NCBI RefSeq assembly: GCF_021531975.1
Contig: NZ_JAFBIY010000002.1
Span: 186,001 to 250,000, forward strand
Origin: Faecalicatena contorta
GTDB taxonomy: Bacteria > Bacillota > Clostridia > Lachnospirales > Lachnospiraceae
Direction: 5' to 3'
Length of the DNA: 64,000 bases
Part shown: piece by piece, positions 24,450 to 33,200 of the stretch
Layout of the letters: each line of letters starts with the position of its first letter
Numbering within the stretch: the stretch's first letter is position 1
Notes under the pieces: model-generated
The model's database searches: none
The model's input: only the letters and a program-made list of their open reading frames with translations
What the model was told of the DNA's origin: nothing
Position numbers and translations under genes: made by a program

Positions 24450-25463
24450 TTAAACTGTCTGCCTTTTTTTCCACACCATTACAATACTAGTAAATGCTAT
24501 AAGCATTGCTGTAAGTGTTACTGCTATGGAAGCTGTATCACCTGTTTCAACAGCACTTTCTTTTGTAGTAATCTGTGGTTTAACAATCTGTCCATTGGAA
24601 TTCTGTCCATCTCCATTCAGTGCAGCAGATCCCTGGTTACCATTTCCTGCTGTTCCTGGCTGATTAGAAGAAACCGCTACAATTGGAAATGTTCTATTCT
24701 CACTACCTCCACCTTCAAGATATATAGTAGCATTGTCGCTATTCACATCATCATAAATATCAACTAAAAGCAATGTACTATCTCCCACAGCATTTGCAGG
24801 AAATGTAATTGTTCCATCCAGTTTCATTTCTGCTCCCGGTCCAAGATCTCGAATGATTCCATCCGGGATTTCTTTTCCATTTATTTTATAAACCACATCT
24901 GCATGCCATCCTTCAATTACATGATTGGATGCATATGCATTTACCCTAATTCCATCCAAAATCTTGTCAGAAATATTTTTTACCGATATAGTAAATGGAT
25001 ATGGTGTGCCTGCAACAGCTTCCTTAAGCTTTGTCCACTGTAAACTTGCGGATATATTTTCCTGAATAGAATATTCAATATAATCCGAAGAAGTAATGTA
25101 ATCCTCTCCATCATATAAATCAATACACCATGAACATTCTCCGGTAGCGCTATCCGGAATCGTAATACTTATGCTCACCGGGGTTCCCTCTTCTATCTCT
25201 TTTACAATAGCACCCTTTTCTTCATTATAATCTTCCGATTCAAAGGAACCATCGACTTGAATGTTTGCATCACCCAAACCTGCAATATTACTCGCTGTTA
25301 TCGTAATTGTAAATTCCTCACCTCTATGAACCGATCCACTTGGTCCTCCAGTCACTACAAGCACAGGATCGTCGTCCGCCTGCACTGGTATCGCTACCAA
25401 CATACTGCAAACAACAATCATTGCCATTGATAAACAAAGCATTTTTCTTATCCACACTTTCAT
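24450..25463 (-). CDS. Secreted, cell-surface protein with C-terminal anchor
   Basis: The 337-residue protein has a signal peptide (residues 1-30, MKVWIRKMLCLSMAMIVVCS to PVQA). Two Ig-like beta-sandwich regions follow (about 33-130 and 140-255, the second like a CARDB-type domain, AVAGTPYPFTISVKNIS). A Gly/Asn/Gln-rich linker (260-300) precedes the C-terminus VETGD, a hydrophobic helix and KKRQTV. The end is sortase-signal-like, though the motif is ETGD rather than LPxTG, which fits variant sortase motifs of Clostridia. The partner is unknown. It is monocistronic, with its own terminator. Confidence 0.8.
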   Translation of the reverse strand: MKVWIRKMLCLSMAMIVVCSMLVAIPVQADDDPVLVVTGGPSGSVHRGEEFTITITASNIAGLGDANIQVDGSFESEDYNEEKGAIVKEIEEGTPVSISITIPDSATGECSWCIDLYDGEDYITSSDYIEYSIQENISASLQWTKLKEAVAGTPYPFTISVKNISDKILDGIRVNAYASNHVIEGWHADVVYKINGKEIPDGIIRDLGPGAEMKLDGTITFPANAVGDSTLLLVDIYDDVNSDNATIYLEGGGSENRTFPIVAVSSNQPGTAGNGNQGSAALNGDGQNSNGQIVKPQITTKESAVETGDTASIAVTLTAMLIAFTSIVMVWKKRQTV

Positions 25464-25643
25464 GTATTCTTTTCTCCTTTTTAATTTTTTATTTCATATA
25501 ATAGTAATCTACCATTTAAAATTCCCCTCATCAATAAGGTTAAAAATAACATTTTCAAAAAAATCTCACATGCATAATAATCCATTTTTTATTTCACAAT
25601 CATCCGTTTTTCCCATACCATAAAAGAAAAAGGAAATTTTAAA

Positions 25644-25994
25644 ATGTATAATCAGAATTATTGCAAAGATCAGAAACATGTTCATGAATTAACCGGAAGT
25701 ACCAGAATTTTTGATGAGAATGGTGATTGCCATAATCACAGATTCTGCACCGTAACCGGAGAAGCCGAATACTGTCCAGACAAACACGATCATTTCCATG
25801 ATGTAAAATTCCATACTGACTTTACCGATAAACATTTTCACGAATTCTGTGGAAAGACTTCCGGTGCGATTGATGTTGGAAATGGAAAACACGTCCATTT
25901 CATCAAAGATTTCACTGAAAAAGAAGATAATCACAAACATGAATTTCAGGCTGCAACTTTAATTGACAGTCCGATAGATTTTAAATGCAAATAG
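25644..25994 (+). CDS. YmaF family protein
   Basis: The 116-residue protein is rich in His and Cys with repeated HxH motifs (KHVHELTGST, DCHNHRF, DKHDHFHDV, KHVHFIKD and NHKHEF), as in the YmaF family. The spacing suggests metal binding. It has no signal peptide. AAAGGAAA precedes the ATG, and a hairpin at 26014-26053 ends the transcript. The function of YmaF proteins is not established; a spore-coat or metal-handling role is speculative. Confidence 0.85.
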   Translation: MYNQNYCKDQKHVHELTGSTRIFDENGDCHNHRFCTVTGEAEYCPDKHDHFHDVKFHTDFTDKHFHEFCGKTSGAIDVGNGKHVHFIKDFTEKEDNHKHEFQAATLIDSPIDFKCK

Positions 25995-26013
25995 CTATGA
26001 CAATAAAAGGCTG

Positions 26014-26053
26014 TAGACAAAGTTGGTACCGGGATCATTCCCAGCACCACTTT
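26014..26053 (+). terminator. Terminator of ymaF-like gene
   Basis: AAAGTTGGTACCGGGAT pairs with ATTCCCAGCACCACTTT with a few mismatches and is followed by TGTTTATTTTA. Confidence 0.65.
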
Positions 26054-26072
26054 TGTTTATTTTATATTTTTT

Positions 26073-26100
26073 TGTAACGTAACAATATATTCCACGTCTA
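26073..26100 (+). promoter_or_regulatory. ECF-type promoter upstream of the sigma factor gene
   Basis: TGTAAC (26073-26078) and CGTCTA (26095-26100) are 16 bp apart, close to the AAC and CGTC consensus of ECF promoters. It lies 41 bp before the sigma gene, so autoregulation is likely. Confidence 0.6.
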
Positions 26101-26141
26101 TATAATATAATAAAATCAAAAACAAAGGAGGGGGATGCATA

Positions 26142-26609
26142 ATGGACTTTGAGAAACTATATCAGGCTTATTTCATGGATATTTACTCTCTCTGCCTCAC
26201 TGTGGTGAAAAATCCCTCTCTGGCAGAAGAACTTGCCCAGGAATGTTTCTTCCGCGCCATAAAAGCCGGAGACTCTTTTCAGGGGAAATGCTCAGAACTG
26301 ACATGGCTTCGCACCATAGCAAAAAATCTATGTATGGACGAGCTCCGGAAACAGCAAAAACAATCTGAAGAAGAAATAACACCAGTAAATGAAAGAACCC
26401 CGGAACAGGAAGTACTTGCTCAAATGACCAGTCTGCAGATTCATCTGATCCTGCATCAGATAGAAGAGCCATATAAAGAAGTATTTGAACTTCGCACATT
26501 CGGGGAACTTTCCTTCCGGAATATCGCACAGATCTTCGGAAAAACAGAAAGCTGGGCAAGAGTTACCTATCATCGTGCAAGACTAAAGATTATAGAAAGG
26601 ATGGAATAG
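26142..26609 (+). CDS. ECF-type RNA polymerase sigma factor
   Basis: The 155-residue protein has sigma region 2 (FEKLYQAYFMDIYSLCLTVVKNPSLAEELAQECFFRA and CSELTWLRTIAKNLCMDELRK) and region 4 (PYKEVFELRTFGELSFRNIAQIFGKTESWARVTYHRARLKI). This is the layout of group 4 (ECF) sigma factors. The next gene, two bases later, encodes its zinc-finger anti-sigma factor. AAAGGAGGGGGATGC precedes the ATG. The signal sensed is unknown. Confidence 0.95.
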   Translation: MDFEKLYQAYFMDIYSLCLTVVKNPSLAEELAQECFFRAIKAGDSFQGKCSELTWLRTIAKNLCMDELRKQQKQSEEEITPVNERTPEQEVLAQMTSLQIHLILHQIEEPYKEVFELRTFGELSFRNIAQIFGKTESWARVTYHRARLKIIERME

Positions 26610-26611
26610 TT

Positions 26612-27133
26612 ATGATGAATGAACACTGTGAATGCGGCATTATCCAGGATCTTCTTCCACTATATCTGGATCACGTCTGCAGCGAAGAGAGCAAACAGCT
26701 CGTAGAACAGCATCTGAAAAACTGCCCTGTGTGTCAGGCAATTACCGAACAGATTAAAAAAACGGAAATAGATGAATCATTAAAAACAGAAACAGAAAAT
26801 GTAGTCACACGGCATAACAAAAAAGTAAAAGAACGTATACTGGAAAAGGCTGTGTATATCGATGCCATAGTAAATGTCCTTCTTATTCTCGGTAGCATAC
26901 GGGGCATCTGGGCAGCCATGATATTTCAACCTTTTTTACTACTGATGTTTCTTATATGGGAAATCGTATATATTGTCCTGCGCCACATGAAAAAGATACC
27001 TTTTATTTCCGAAAAAATTGCATATGTATCTATTTTCATCAAAATCATTATTATGGCAGCTCTGTTATTCGCTGGAGCTATCGTTGGATTTTCCGAAATA
27101 GCATCCATACTTTCCGAAAGCGCAGCCAGATGA
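26612..27133 (+). CDS. Anti-sigma factor, zinc-finger (zf-HC2) with two membrane segments
   Basis: The 173-residue protein has an N-terminal anti-sigma zinc finger, with CGIIQDLLPLYLDHVCSEESKQ followed by HLKNCPVC (HxxxCxxC). A charged helix follows, then hydrophobic segments (about residues 88-125 and 137-160). It would hold the sigma factor at the membrane until released. It is translationally linked to the sigma gene. The C-terminal domain is short, so little is exposed outside the cell. Confidence 0.9.
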   Translation: MMNEHCECGIIQDLLPLYLDHVCSEESKQLVEQHLKNCPVCQAITEQIKKTEIDESLKTETENVVTRHNKKVKERILEKAVYIDAIVNVLLILGSIRGIWAAMIFQPFLLLMFLIWEIVYIVLRHMKKIPFISEKIAYVSIFIKIIIMAALLFAGAIVGFSEIASILSESAAR

Positions 27134-27160
27134 GCAATATTTTATTCTTTGATAACAATG

Positions 27161-27206
27161 GAGTTTCCACTTCACGATTAATTAATTGTGGAGTGGAAAC
27201 TCTTTT
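27161..27206 (+). terminator. Terminator of the sigma/anti-sigma operon
   Basis: GAGTTTCCACT and AGTGGAAACTC form a perfect 11-bp stem, followed by TTTT. Confidence 0.9.
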
Positions 27207-27253
27207 CACTGTCCCATATTTCATCCACTTGAGAACTTGCTGTACCCTCTCTA

Positions 27254-28279
27254 TTACTCCTCCGGATGCAGCATGATCTTAATTGCCTGTCTGGACTGGA
27301 ACATATCAAATGCATCCTGCATATCCTTAAGCGCATAATGATGCGTGATAAGAGGCTCCACCTGAATCCTTCCATCCTCGATCAGATCCAGACATTCTCT
27401 GAACTCTTCTCTTGTATAGCAGATAGTACCATGAATATCAATCTCACTTCGCACCACTTTCCCGAGATCCATCGGAGCAAGATTATGAAAAAGTCCCGTA
27501 ATATAATAATGCCCTGTCTTCTTCAGCGCATTCATTGCCGTCTCCACTAACGGAACTGCACCTGCACAGTCATGCACATAGTCCAACATATCTCCGCCGG
27601 TGATCTCTTTTATTCGCTCGATTGGATCTTCTACAGAATTATTAATAACATAATCTGCCCCAAGCTCCAACGCCATTTCCAGACGATCTTTATCACAATC
27701 TGCACCGAGAACGATGACCTTTCTCGCACCGCGAAGTTTTAAAAGCTGTGTTGCATACAGACCGATCGGACCAGGACCAAGAACCATAACGGTATCCTTA
27801 GATGTGATCGGCATAGATTTCACTGTACGGTAAGCTGACGCAATCGGATCGATCGCCGCGCCAAAATCATAGCTTGTAGAATCCTTTAATTTAACAAGTA
27901 CTTTTGCCGGCACTCGCACATATTCTGCGAACGCACCATCCACATGGATTCCCGTCTCCACAAGATTGTCGCAGAGCGGCTCATTTCCTTCAATACAATA
28001 TTTACAGTTGCCACATCCAATTACGATGCACGCACTGACACGATCTCCAATCTGCCAGCCTTTCACTTTGGCACCTGTCTCTACAATGTCTCCTGCAAAT
28101 TCATGCCCGGGAATAAGTGGCCACGGTACAGCCCGTGTCCCTGCAAGAATCGGTCCGTCTGTGCCACAGAAACCAACAGATTTTACTTTTACGATTACAT
28201 CCTCTTCCCCACAGACCGGCATCGGAACATCTTTGATTGCAAATCCCGGTCCTTCATGCTCTTTTACTACTGCTAACAT
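27254..28279 (-). CDS. Zinc-dependent alcohol/polyol dehydrogenase (MDR family)
   Basis: The 341-residue enzyme has the medium-chain dehydrogenase plan: catalytic zinc Cys in VGFCGTDGPI, GHEFAGDIVETG, the structural zinc cysteines CGNCKYCIEGNEPLC, and the Rossmann motif VLGPGPIGLYATQLLK with an acidic residue after the next strand (GADCDKDR), suggesting NAD(H). It most resembles galactitol-1-phosphate, sorbitol or threonine dehydrogenases. The exact substrate cannot be read from sequence. It is monocistronic. Confidence 0.9.
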   Translation of the reverse strand: MLAVVKEHEGPGFAIKDVPMPVCGEEDVIVKVKSVGFCGTDGPILAGTRAVPWPLIPGHEFAGDIVETGAKVKGWQIGDRVSACIVIGCGNCKYCIEGNEPLCDNLVETGIHVDGAFAEYVRVPAKVLVKLKDSTSYDFGAAIDPIASAYRTVKSMPITSKDTVMVLGPGPIGLYATQLLKLRGARKVIVLGADCDKDRLEMALELGADYVINNSVEDPIERIKEITGGDMLDYVHDCAGAVPLVETAMNALKKTGHYYITGLFHNLAPMDLGKVVRSEIDIHGTICYTREEFRECLDLIEDGRIQVEPLITHHYALKDMQDAFDMFQSRQAIKIMLHPEE

Positions 28280-28393
28280 TTTTTATCACCTCATCCAGAT
28301 TATGTATTTACTTTGTATTACTGCTTCACAGTAAACTTAGTATAACATAAAAAGCTCTGTTCCGGCCTGTTTAACACCTTTTTTTCAATACAT

Positions 28394-28501
28394 TTAATTA
28401 CTAAATCGTATCCGGTCAATCAAAGAATCCTTCTTAACCGATTTTCCGATTACAAATACCATAATAATCTGAACAAATACAAGAAGGGCTAGAATTGGCT
28501 T
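28394..28501 (-). pseudogene. C-terminal tail of an ABC transporter permease (BceB/FtsX type)
   Basis: One frame off the kinase frame, the DNA reads PILALLVFVQIIMVFVIGKS and then VKKDSLIDRIRFSN and stop. This is the end of the last membrane helix and the C-terminus of a BceB-like permease (SLIDRIR endings are typical). It overlaps the last 22 codons of the truncated kinase. Together they mark a deletion that removed the kinase ATPase domain, the ABC ATPase gene and most of the permease gene. Confidence 0.7.
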
Positions 28502-29261
28502 TTATAAATATCTGACTTACAGCTTCGCTGATCGTCTTCTTCATACTGTACTTTTCACATTTAATCTGAATCATACGATTTTCAAGTCGGGAAAGCTTCA
28601 CCAGCTCATCCAGCAGCACTTCCATTTTCAGAATTTCCCGGGTTTCCGCTTCCACAAATGACTGTCGTTCTTCCTCCGACAGATCAGAAGCCAATGACAA
28701 TTCATGACTCATTTTTATAGAAGCCAGCGGTGTTTTTAACTGATGTGAAATATCTGTGATCAATGCTTTCGTACTATTTTCTTCCACTGCCAGACGCTCT
28801 TTGAGATTCGAAAAATAATATCCCAGCTCTCTTAATTTATCATACACGTCCTCAAATTTTTGCGAACTGCTCTCCCCTGATAATGGAAGAATATCTACAT
28901 TTCCACTCTGGAAACGAAGCAGCTGCTCATAGATATAATTCAGTTCGTTTTCCACTTCTGCCAATCTGTATTTATTGGCAGAAGTCAAGAAAAAATATAT
29001 AGCTGCCAGAGCTAATATTGTGAGAATCCCGGCAGCCAGCATAAAAAGGACATCTGCCTGCAGGTTCTTATCTGCATAATAACCAATATTCTCACTCAGT
29101 TCTTCTGCAATCTCCGGATAAATTGTAGATAATTCCTTCTTTTGTTCTTCGAGGATTCTATACTCATAGGATATTTTACAGAAGAAAACCGTTATAATCA
29201 GAACGATAACACCTGAAAACAGACAAATACATCTTATTTTTTGTTTACCTTTTCTGTCCAT
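28434..29261 (-). pseudogene. Sensor histidine kinase lacking its ATP-binding domain
   Basis: The 275-residue frame has two membrane segments (about residues 9-27 and 65-90), a linker, and the HisKA dimerisation domain with the phospho-acceptor His in ITDISHQLKTPLASIKMS. Normal kinases continue with the N, G1 and G2 boxes of HATPase_c. Here homology ends at SEAVSQIFIKA, and 22 unrelated codons lead to a stop. Without the ATPase domain it cannot autophosphorylate. Its start overlaps the regulator gene by 28 bp. Confidence 0.88.
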
Positions 29262-29908
29262 AAATATCCAAGTCCCCTTACATTTTCTATATAGTCGATT
29301 CCAAGCTTATGCTTTAGACGACTAATATTAACTGCCACTGTATTATCATCTACAAACTGACCGTCCAGCCCCCATACTTTTTCGAGAATGCTTTCTCTGG
29401 AAAGAATATGTCCTGCATTGTCCAGAAGAAAAATCAAAAGCTGTAATTCCGTTTTACTTAATGTAACAGGTATTCCTGCCTTTTTCACCTGCATATCATT
29501 TACAAATACTTCAATATCACCTGAAACATATACCCCTTGTTCATTACTACCTAATCTTCTCATAAAAGCATTTACTTTCGATGTAAGAATATTTACAGAA
29601 AAGGGCTTGGTAATATAGTCATCCGCGCCTGTATCATAACCGTTTACAATATCTATTTCCTGGTCCATTGCTGTCAGGTAGATCAAAATTGCATTGCTTT
29701 TTTCTCTTACCATATTTCCAAAATCCAAACCATTTCCATCCGGCAACGTAATATCGCTAATGACAAGATCAATCTTTTCTTTATGAAATATCGATCTCGC
29801 TTCCTGCATCGTATATGCGGCAAACACATGATAGCCTTCCTTACTGAGCTTCAGACTGATTCCGCTGTTTAAGTTTTCATCATCTTCAAGTAATAAAATA
29901 CTTTTCAT
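29234..29908 (-). CDS. OmpR/PhoB-family response regulator
   Basis: The 224-residue regulator has a receiver domain (LLLEDDENLNSG, phospho-acceptor Asp in DLVISDITLPDG, LTAMDQE, and the Lys in YITKPF) and a C-terminal winged helix (LSKTELQLLIFLLDNAGHILSRESILEKVWG, then DDNTVAVNISRLKHKLG). ATG at 29908 is chosen because GGGGGAGA lies just upstream. The gene order regulator-kinase-transporter is that of Bce-like peptide-sensing and resistance modules. With the kinase truncated, it is an orphan here. Confidence 0.93.
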   Translation of the reverse strand: MKSILLLEDDENLNSGISLKLSKEGYHVFAAYTMQEARSIFHKEKIDLVISDITLPDGNGLDFGNMVREKSNAILIYLTAMDQEIDIVNGYDTGADDYITKPFSVNILTSKVNAFMRRLGSNEQGVYVSGDIEVFVNDMQVKKAGIPVTLSKTELQLLIFLLDNAGHILSRESILEKVWGLDGQFVDDNTVAVNISRLKHKLGIDYIENVRGLGYLWTEKVNKK

Positions 29909-30006
29909 AGCTTGGTCTCCCCCTGGATTCATAGCACCCCGTATGTAAGCGGTCGTTTACATATATTTTAGTAAACCCCTGCTTATTTGACAAGTATTAT
30001 GCGTAG

Positions 30007-30047
30007 AACAAATCAGGGACGAGATTAAAAAACCTCGTCCCTGATTC
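30007..30047. repeat. GGGAC/GTCCC hairpin, copy 1
   Basis: AATCAGGGACGAG and CTCGTCCCTGATT enclose an A-rich loop. It shares its ends with copies at 40447, 44331 and 60560. Confidence 0.8.
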
Positions 30048-30060
30048 AAGTGAACTATAC

Positions 30061-30141
30061 TGCGGATGACAGGACTTGAACCTGCACGTCAAAGACACTA
30101 GATCCTAAGTCTAGCGCGTCTGCCAGTTCCGCCACATCCGC
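30061..30141 (-). tRNA. tRNA-Leu (anticodon TAG)
   Basis: The class II fold has acceptor GCGGATG/CATCCGC, anticodon stem CTAGA/TCTAG around CTTAGGA, and T loop GGTTCAAGTCC. The discriminator is A and no CCA is encoded. Confidence 0.95.
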
Positions 30142-30176
30142 AAAAATGCCAGGATGCCTTTTGCACCTGCCTGACT

Positions 30177-30205
30177 ATCTTAGCATTTTCACACTTGTTT
30201 GTCAA
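30177..30205 (-). promoter_or_regulatory. Promoter of tRNA-Leu(TAG)
   Basis: On the minus strand TTGACA (30200-30205) and TAAGAT (30177-30182) are 17 bp apart, just after the end of the large STAND gene. Confidence 0.8.
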
Positions 30206-30212
30206 ATCCTTC

Positions 30213-33200
30213 TTATACTTCACATCCCCGTATCTTTTCTGCCAGATGTCTCCGGGAGTTTTCTGTAAAGTAAATCAGGTATTCCCGATAGATCTCATAT
30301 AGCTTATATTTCTCAGGATCGTCTGCGATCACATCTGCTTCTTTGAAGAATTCCATATCTTTCACGATCCACAGATTCTCCGTTCCATTCAGCCATCTAC
30401 GGAAATCACCTTCCCATTCATCCATATTCTGTGCAAGCAGCCGGTCGAAAATGCCCTTTACTTCCATTTTCCTCTTCCTGTCCATATTTCTCCAGTCCTT
30501 CATGCAGGAATACTCCGGAAGCTTCCTGAAGAAATCATGCAGGATTCCCTTGTCATTCAGGCGGATAGATCGTTCTTCCACAAGCGTCGGAAGAGGAGCG
30601 CATCCACACACTTTTTCGACTTCAGAAAGCATTTTCAGATTTTCTATAGACAGCCTTTTAAAATTGACACTCTGATAATTCTTACGCCAAAAATCCAGAA
30701 TCTGTTCTGCTATCTCCTTCTTTTCTTCCCAGGCAGTACAGGAATCATACAGATTACGGACAATAGTAAAGATTTCTTCATTCACATCTTCATAATCCAT
30801 CTGCCATGTCATTCCGTTTAATGTCAGATCTTTAAGCGCCAAGGCACGTTCTTCCCATGTATCGGTCACAGCATTTCCTTTTTCATATGCCTTAAGCACA
30901 TCTTCCAGTTTCTCCCAATATTTTTCTCTCAACTCTTTATCCACAGAAAAATACTTCTTTTTCCCGGCAATGGCTTTTAATGCATGAAGATATCGCTGTG
31001 CCTGCTCTTGTCTTACTATCGGAAGCCCCTTCTTTTCCAGTAGCTTCCATTCATCTCCTGCCAGTTCGGGATATAAGGTCTTTAATACATAGTCATCAAT
31101 ATTGCCTGTATTCATGTCCTGAAGCTCAGTAATTTCTGTAAGGAAACCGGAAAGTTTCTTTTGATCCTTTTCCTTAAGCACACACATAGCCTGACTGTAC
31201 AGGTGATACAGTTTTGCTTCTTCATAAACCTCCTTCTCTTTCATCACCTGTGCAAACCACCAATCTGCCTCTTCGAAGCATCCAAAATAAAGCCACATAC
31301 GCCCGATCAAAAGCTTATTGCAGGGCAGGATAGCGAGCCCTTCATCCAGCTGCCTCTTGATATATCCATAAATATCGATCCAATAGTTGACCATATCCGG
31401 AACCAGAGACAGAGCGATAGCTACTCCCCGCAGATCGTACCTGCATAATGCCTCAGTAAATATCTGCAGCTGACGATCCATGTTCACATTCCGTTTTTTA
31501 CAGTAACCTGCCATCTGACATAAGAAAGCAAATATGTCCATATATTTCCAGTCATTCCAACTGTTCTGGTTGCCCAGCTCAAGCATCCGATCCATCGTTT
31601 GAAAAACATAGCTGTCAATGACTGGATAATAATCTTTCTCTTCCGCCTTTTCCATGCAGATCTTAAACACATATCTGTATTCTTCCCTGCATGTCCCGGG
31701 ATAGAAACTATAAACATCTATCTGATCCCGGAATCTGGTATGTCCGTTATCTGCCTGCCCACTGCACTTTCCTGTCAGATTACCTGCGCGCATAACTTCT
31801 GCTTTCTGCCATACCGCGTACAGATTATAAAGCAGAGACTTTACATGCCACTTTCGCTCCTCAAAGCGCTGCCCGATCTGTTCGCACACACTTTCCCAGT
31901 AGCGGATGGCTGTACTATAAATATCTCTTGCTGACTCATACTCTTTTTCGGCAGTCAGGATGTCACCTTTAAGCAGCATGAGCTGACCTTTCATCCAGAA
32001 ATCCAGATGTCCCTGTTCCTCCCACTGTTCCAGAAGAATCTGATATTCCTTCGCCTCCTTTAACTCACTTTTCTTTAACGAAATGCGACCAAGAATATAG
32101 TCAAGCTCTGCTTCCACATTCGGAATCGTCTGCTGACTTTCTTTTTTATACTGTGTAAGCAGTGCTTTCCCCTCTGTTGCAAATCCATATGCATCCTCAT
32201 CTTTTCCTGCATGATAAAGCACACGACCTGCAATCTGAAGACCAGCCAGAAGCTTTCCAAAGTTCTGCTGTGTCCGCTTTTTCTCCCACGATTCTTTCGC
32301 ATATTCTATCTGTTCATAGGCGTATGGAACAGCTTCTTTTACACAAAGCTTATCATCCAGATTTTCTGCAAGGAGCGCTGCTGCAAGCCAGTTGCGCTTT
32401 TCCTCTTTTTTATCCCACGGTTTCCTGCCCTTTCTTTTATCTTCCTGCAGATGATCACAGGCTCTCTTTGCATATTCTAAAGCCTTGTCAACATGGGATT
32501 CTGACGCTTCCTCCTGCGCACGTTCCAGCAGACTATCTTCATAATATGCCCGGTCTACATGAACATATTCTTTCTCACACAATTCTTCAAAATAAGCAAA
32601 GCTCAGATCCCACGCTTCCTTCTCACGCTGAGCCCACTGCACTTTGTTATCCAGCTTCTGCTGTCCTAATAGTGCCGCAATGTCTTTTGCGAAAAAGGAC
32701 GCCTGAACTGCCACCTGCTGCTGCCAGTAATCCGTATGTGCGATCTGATATGCCCGCTTACACACATTGAGGCTCTCATAACGATACTGGTAACGTTGTT
32801 CTCTTTCCACAACGTGACCGTAGAAGTTCAATGTCCGTGATAATAGCTCCAACGTCTCCACACAGGTATCTTCCTCGCTTAATGCTCTCGCAAGCTCCAG
32901 CGCTTCTTTTGCACAGTGCATCGCCTGATCCGGAGCCTCCTTTTCATAATGTCTTGTGGCTTCCAGACAGATCTCAATTTTGGCTATCCGCACTTTCCTT
33001 TTCCGGGCAAACTCCGGATGTTTTTCACACAATGCCAGTGCTTTTTCCAGATATTCCGGCACAGATTCTTTTCGATACTGCCGACTTCTCTCTGCAAACA
33101 ATTTACAGAAATGCATATACCAGATAACCGCATCCTCTCCTGCCTCCTCACTGTCAGAAAGTTTTTCCACATCTCGCATAAGAGCCTGCAATACTGCGAA

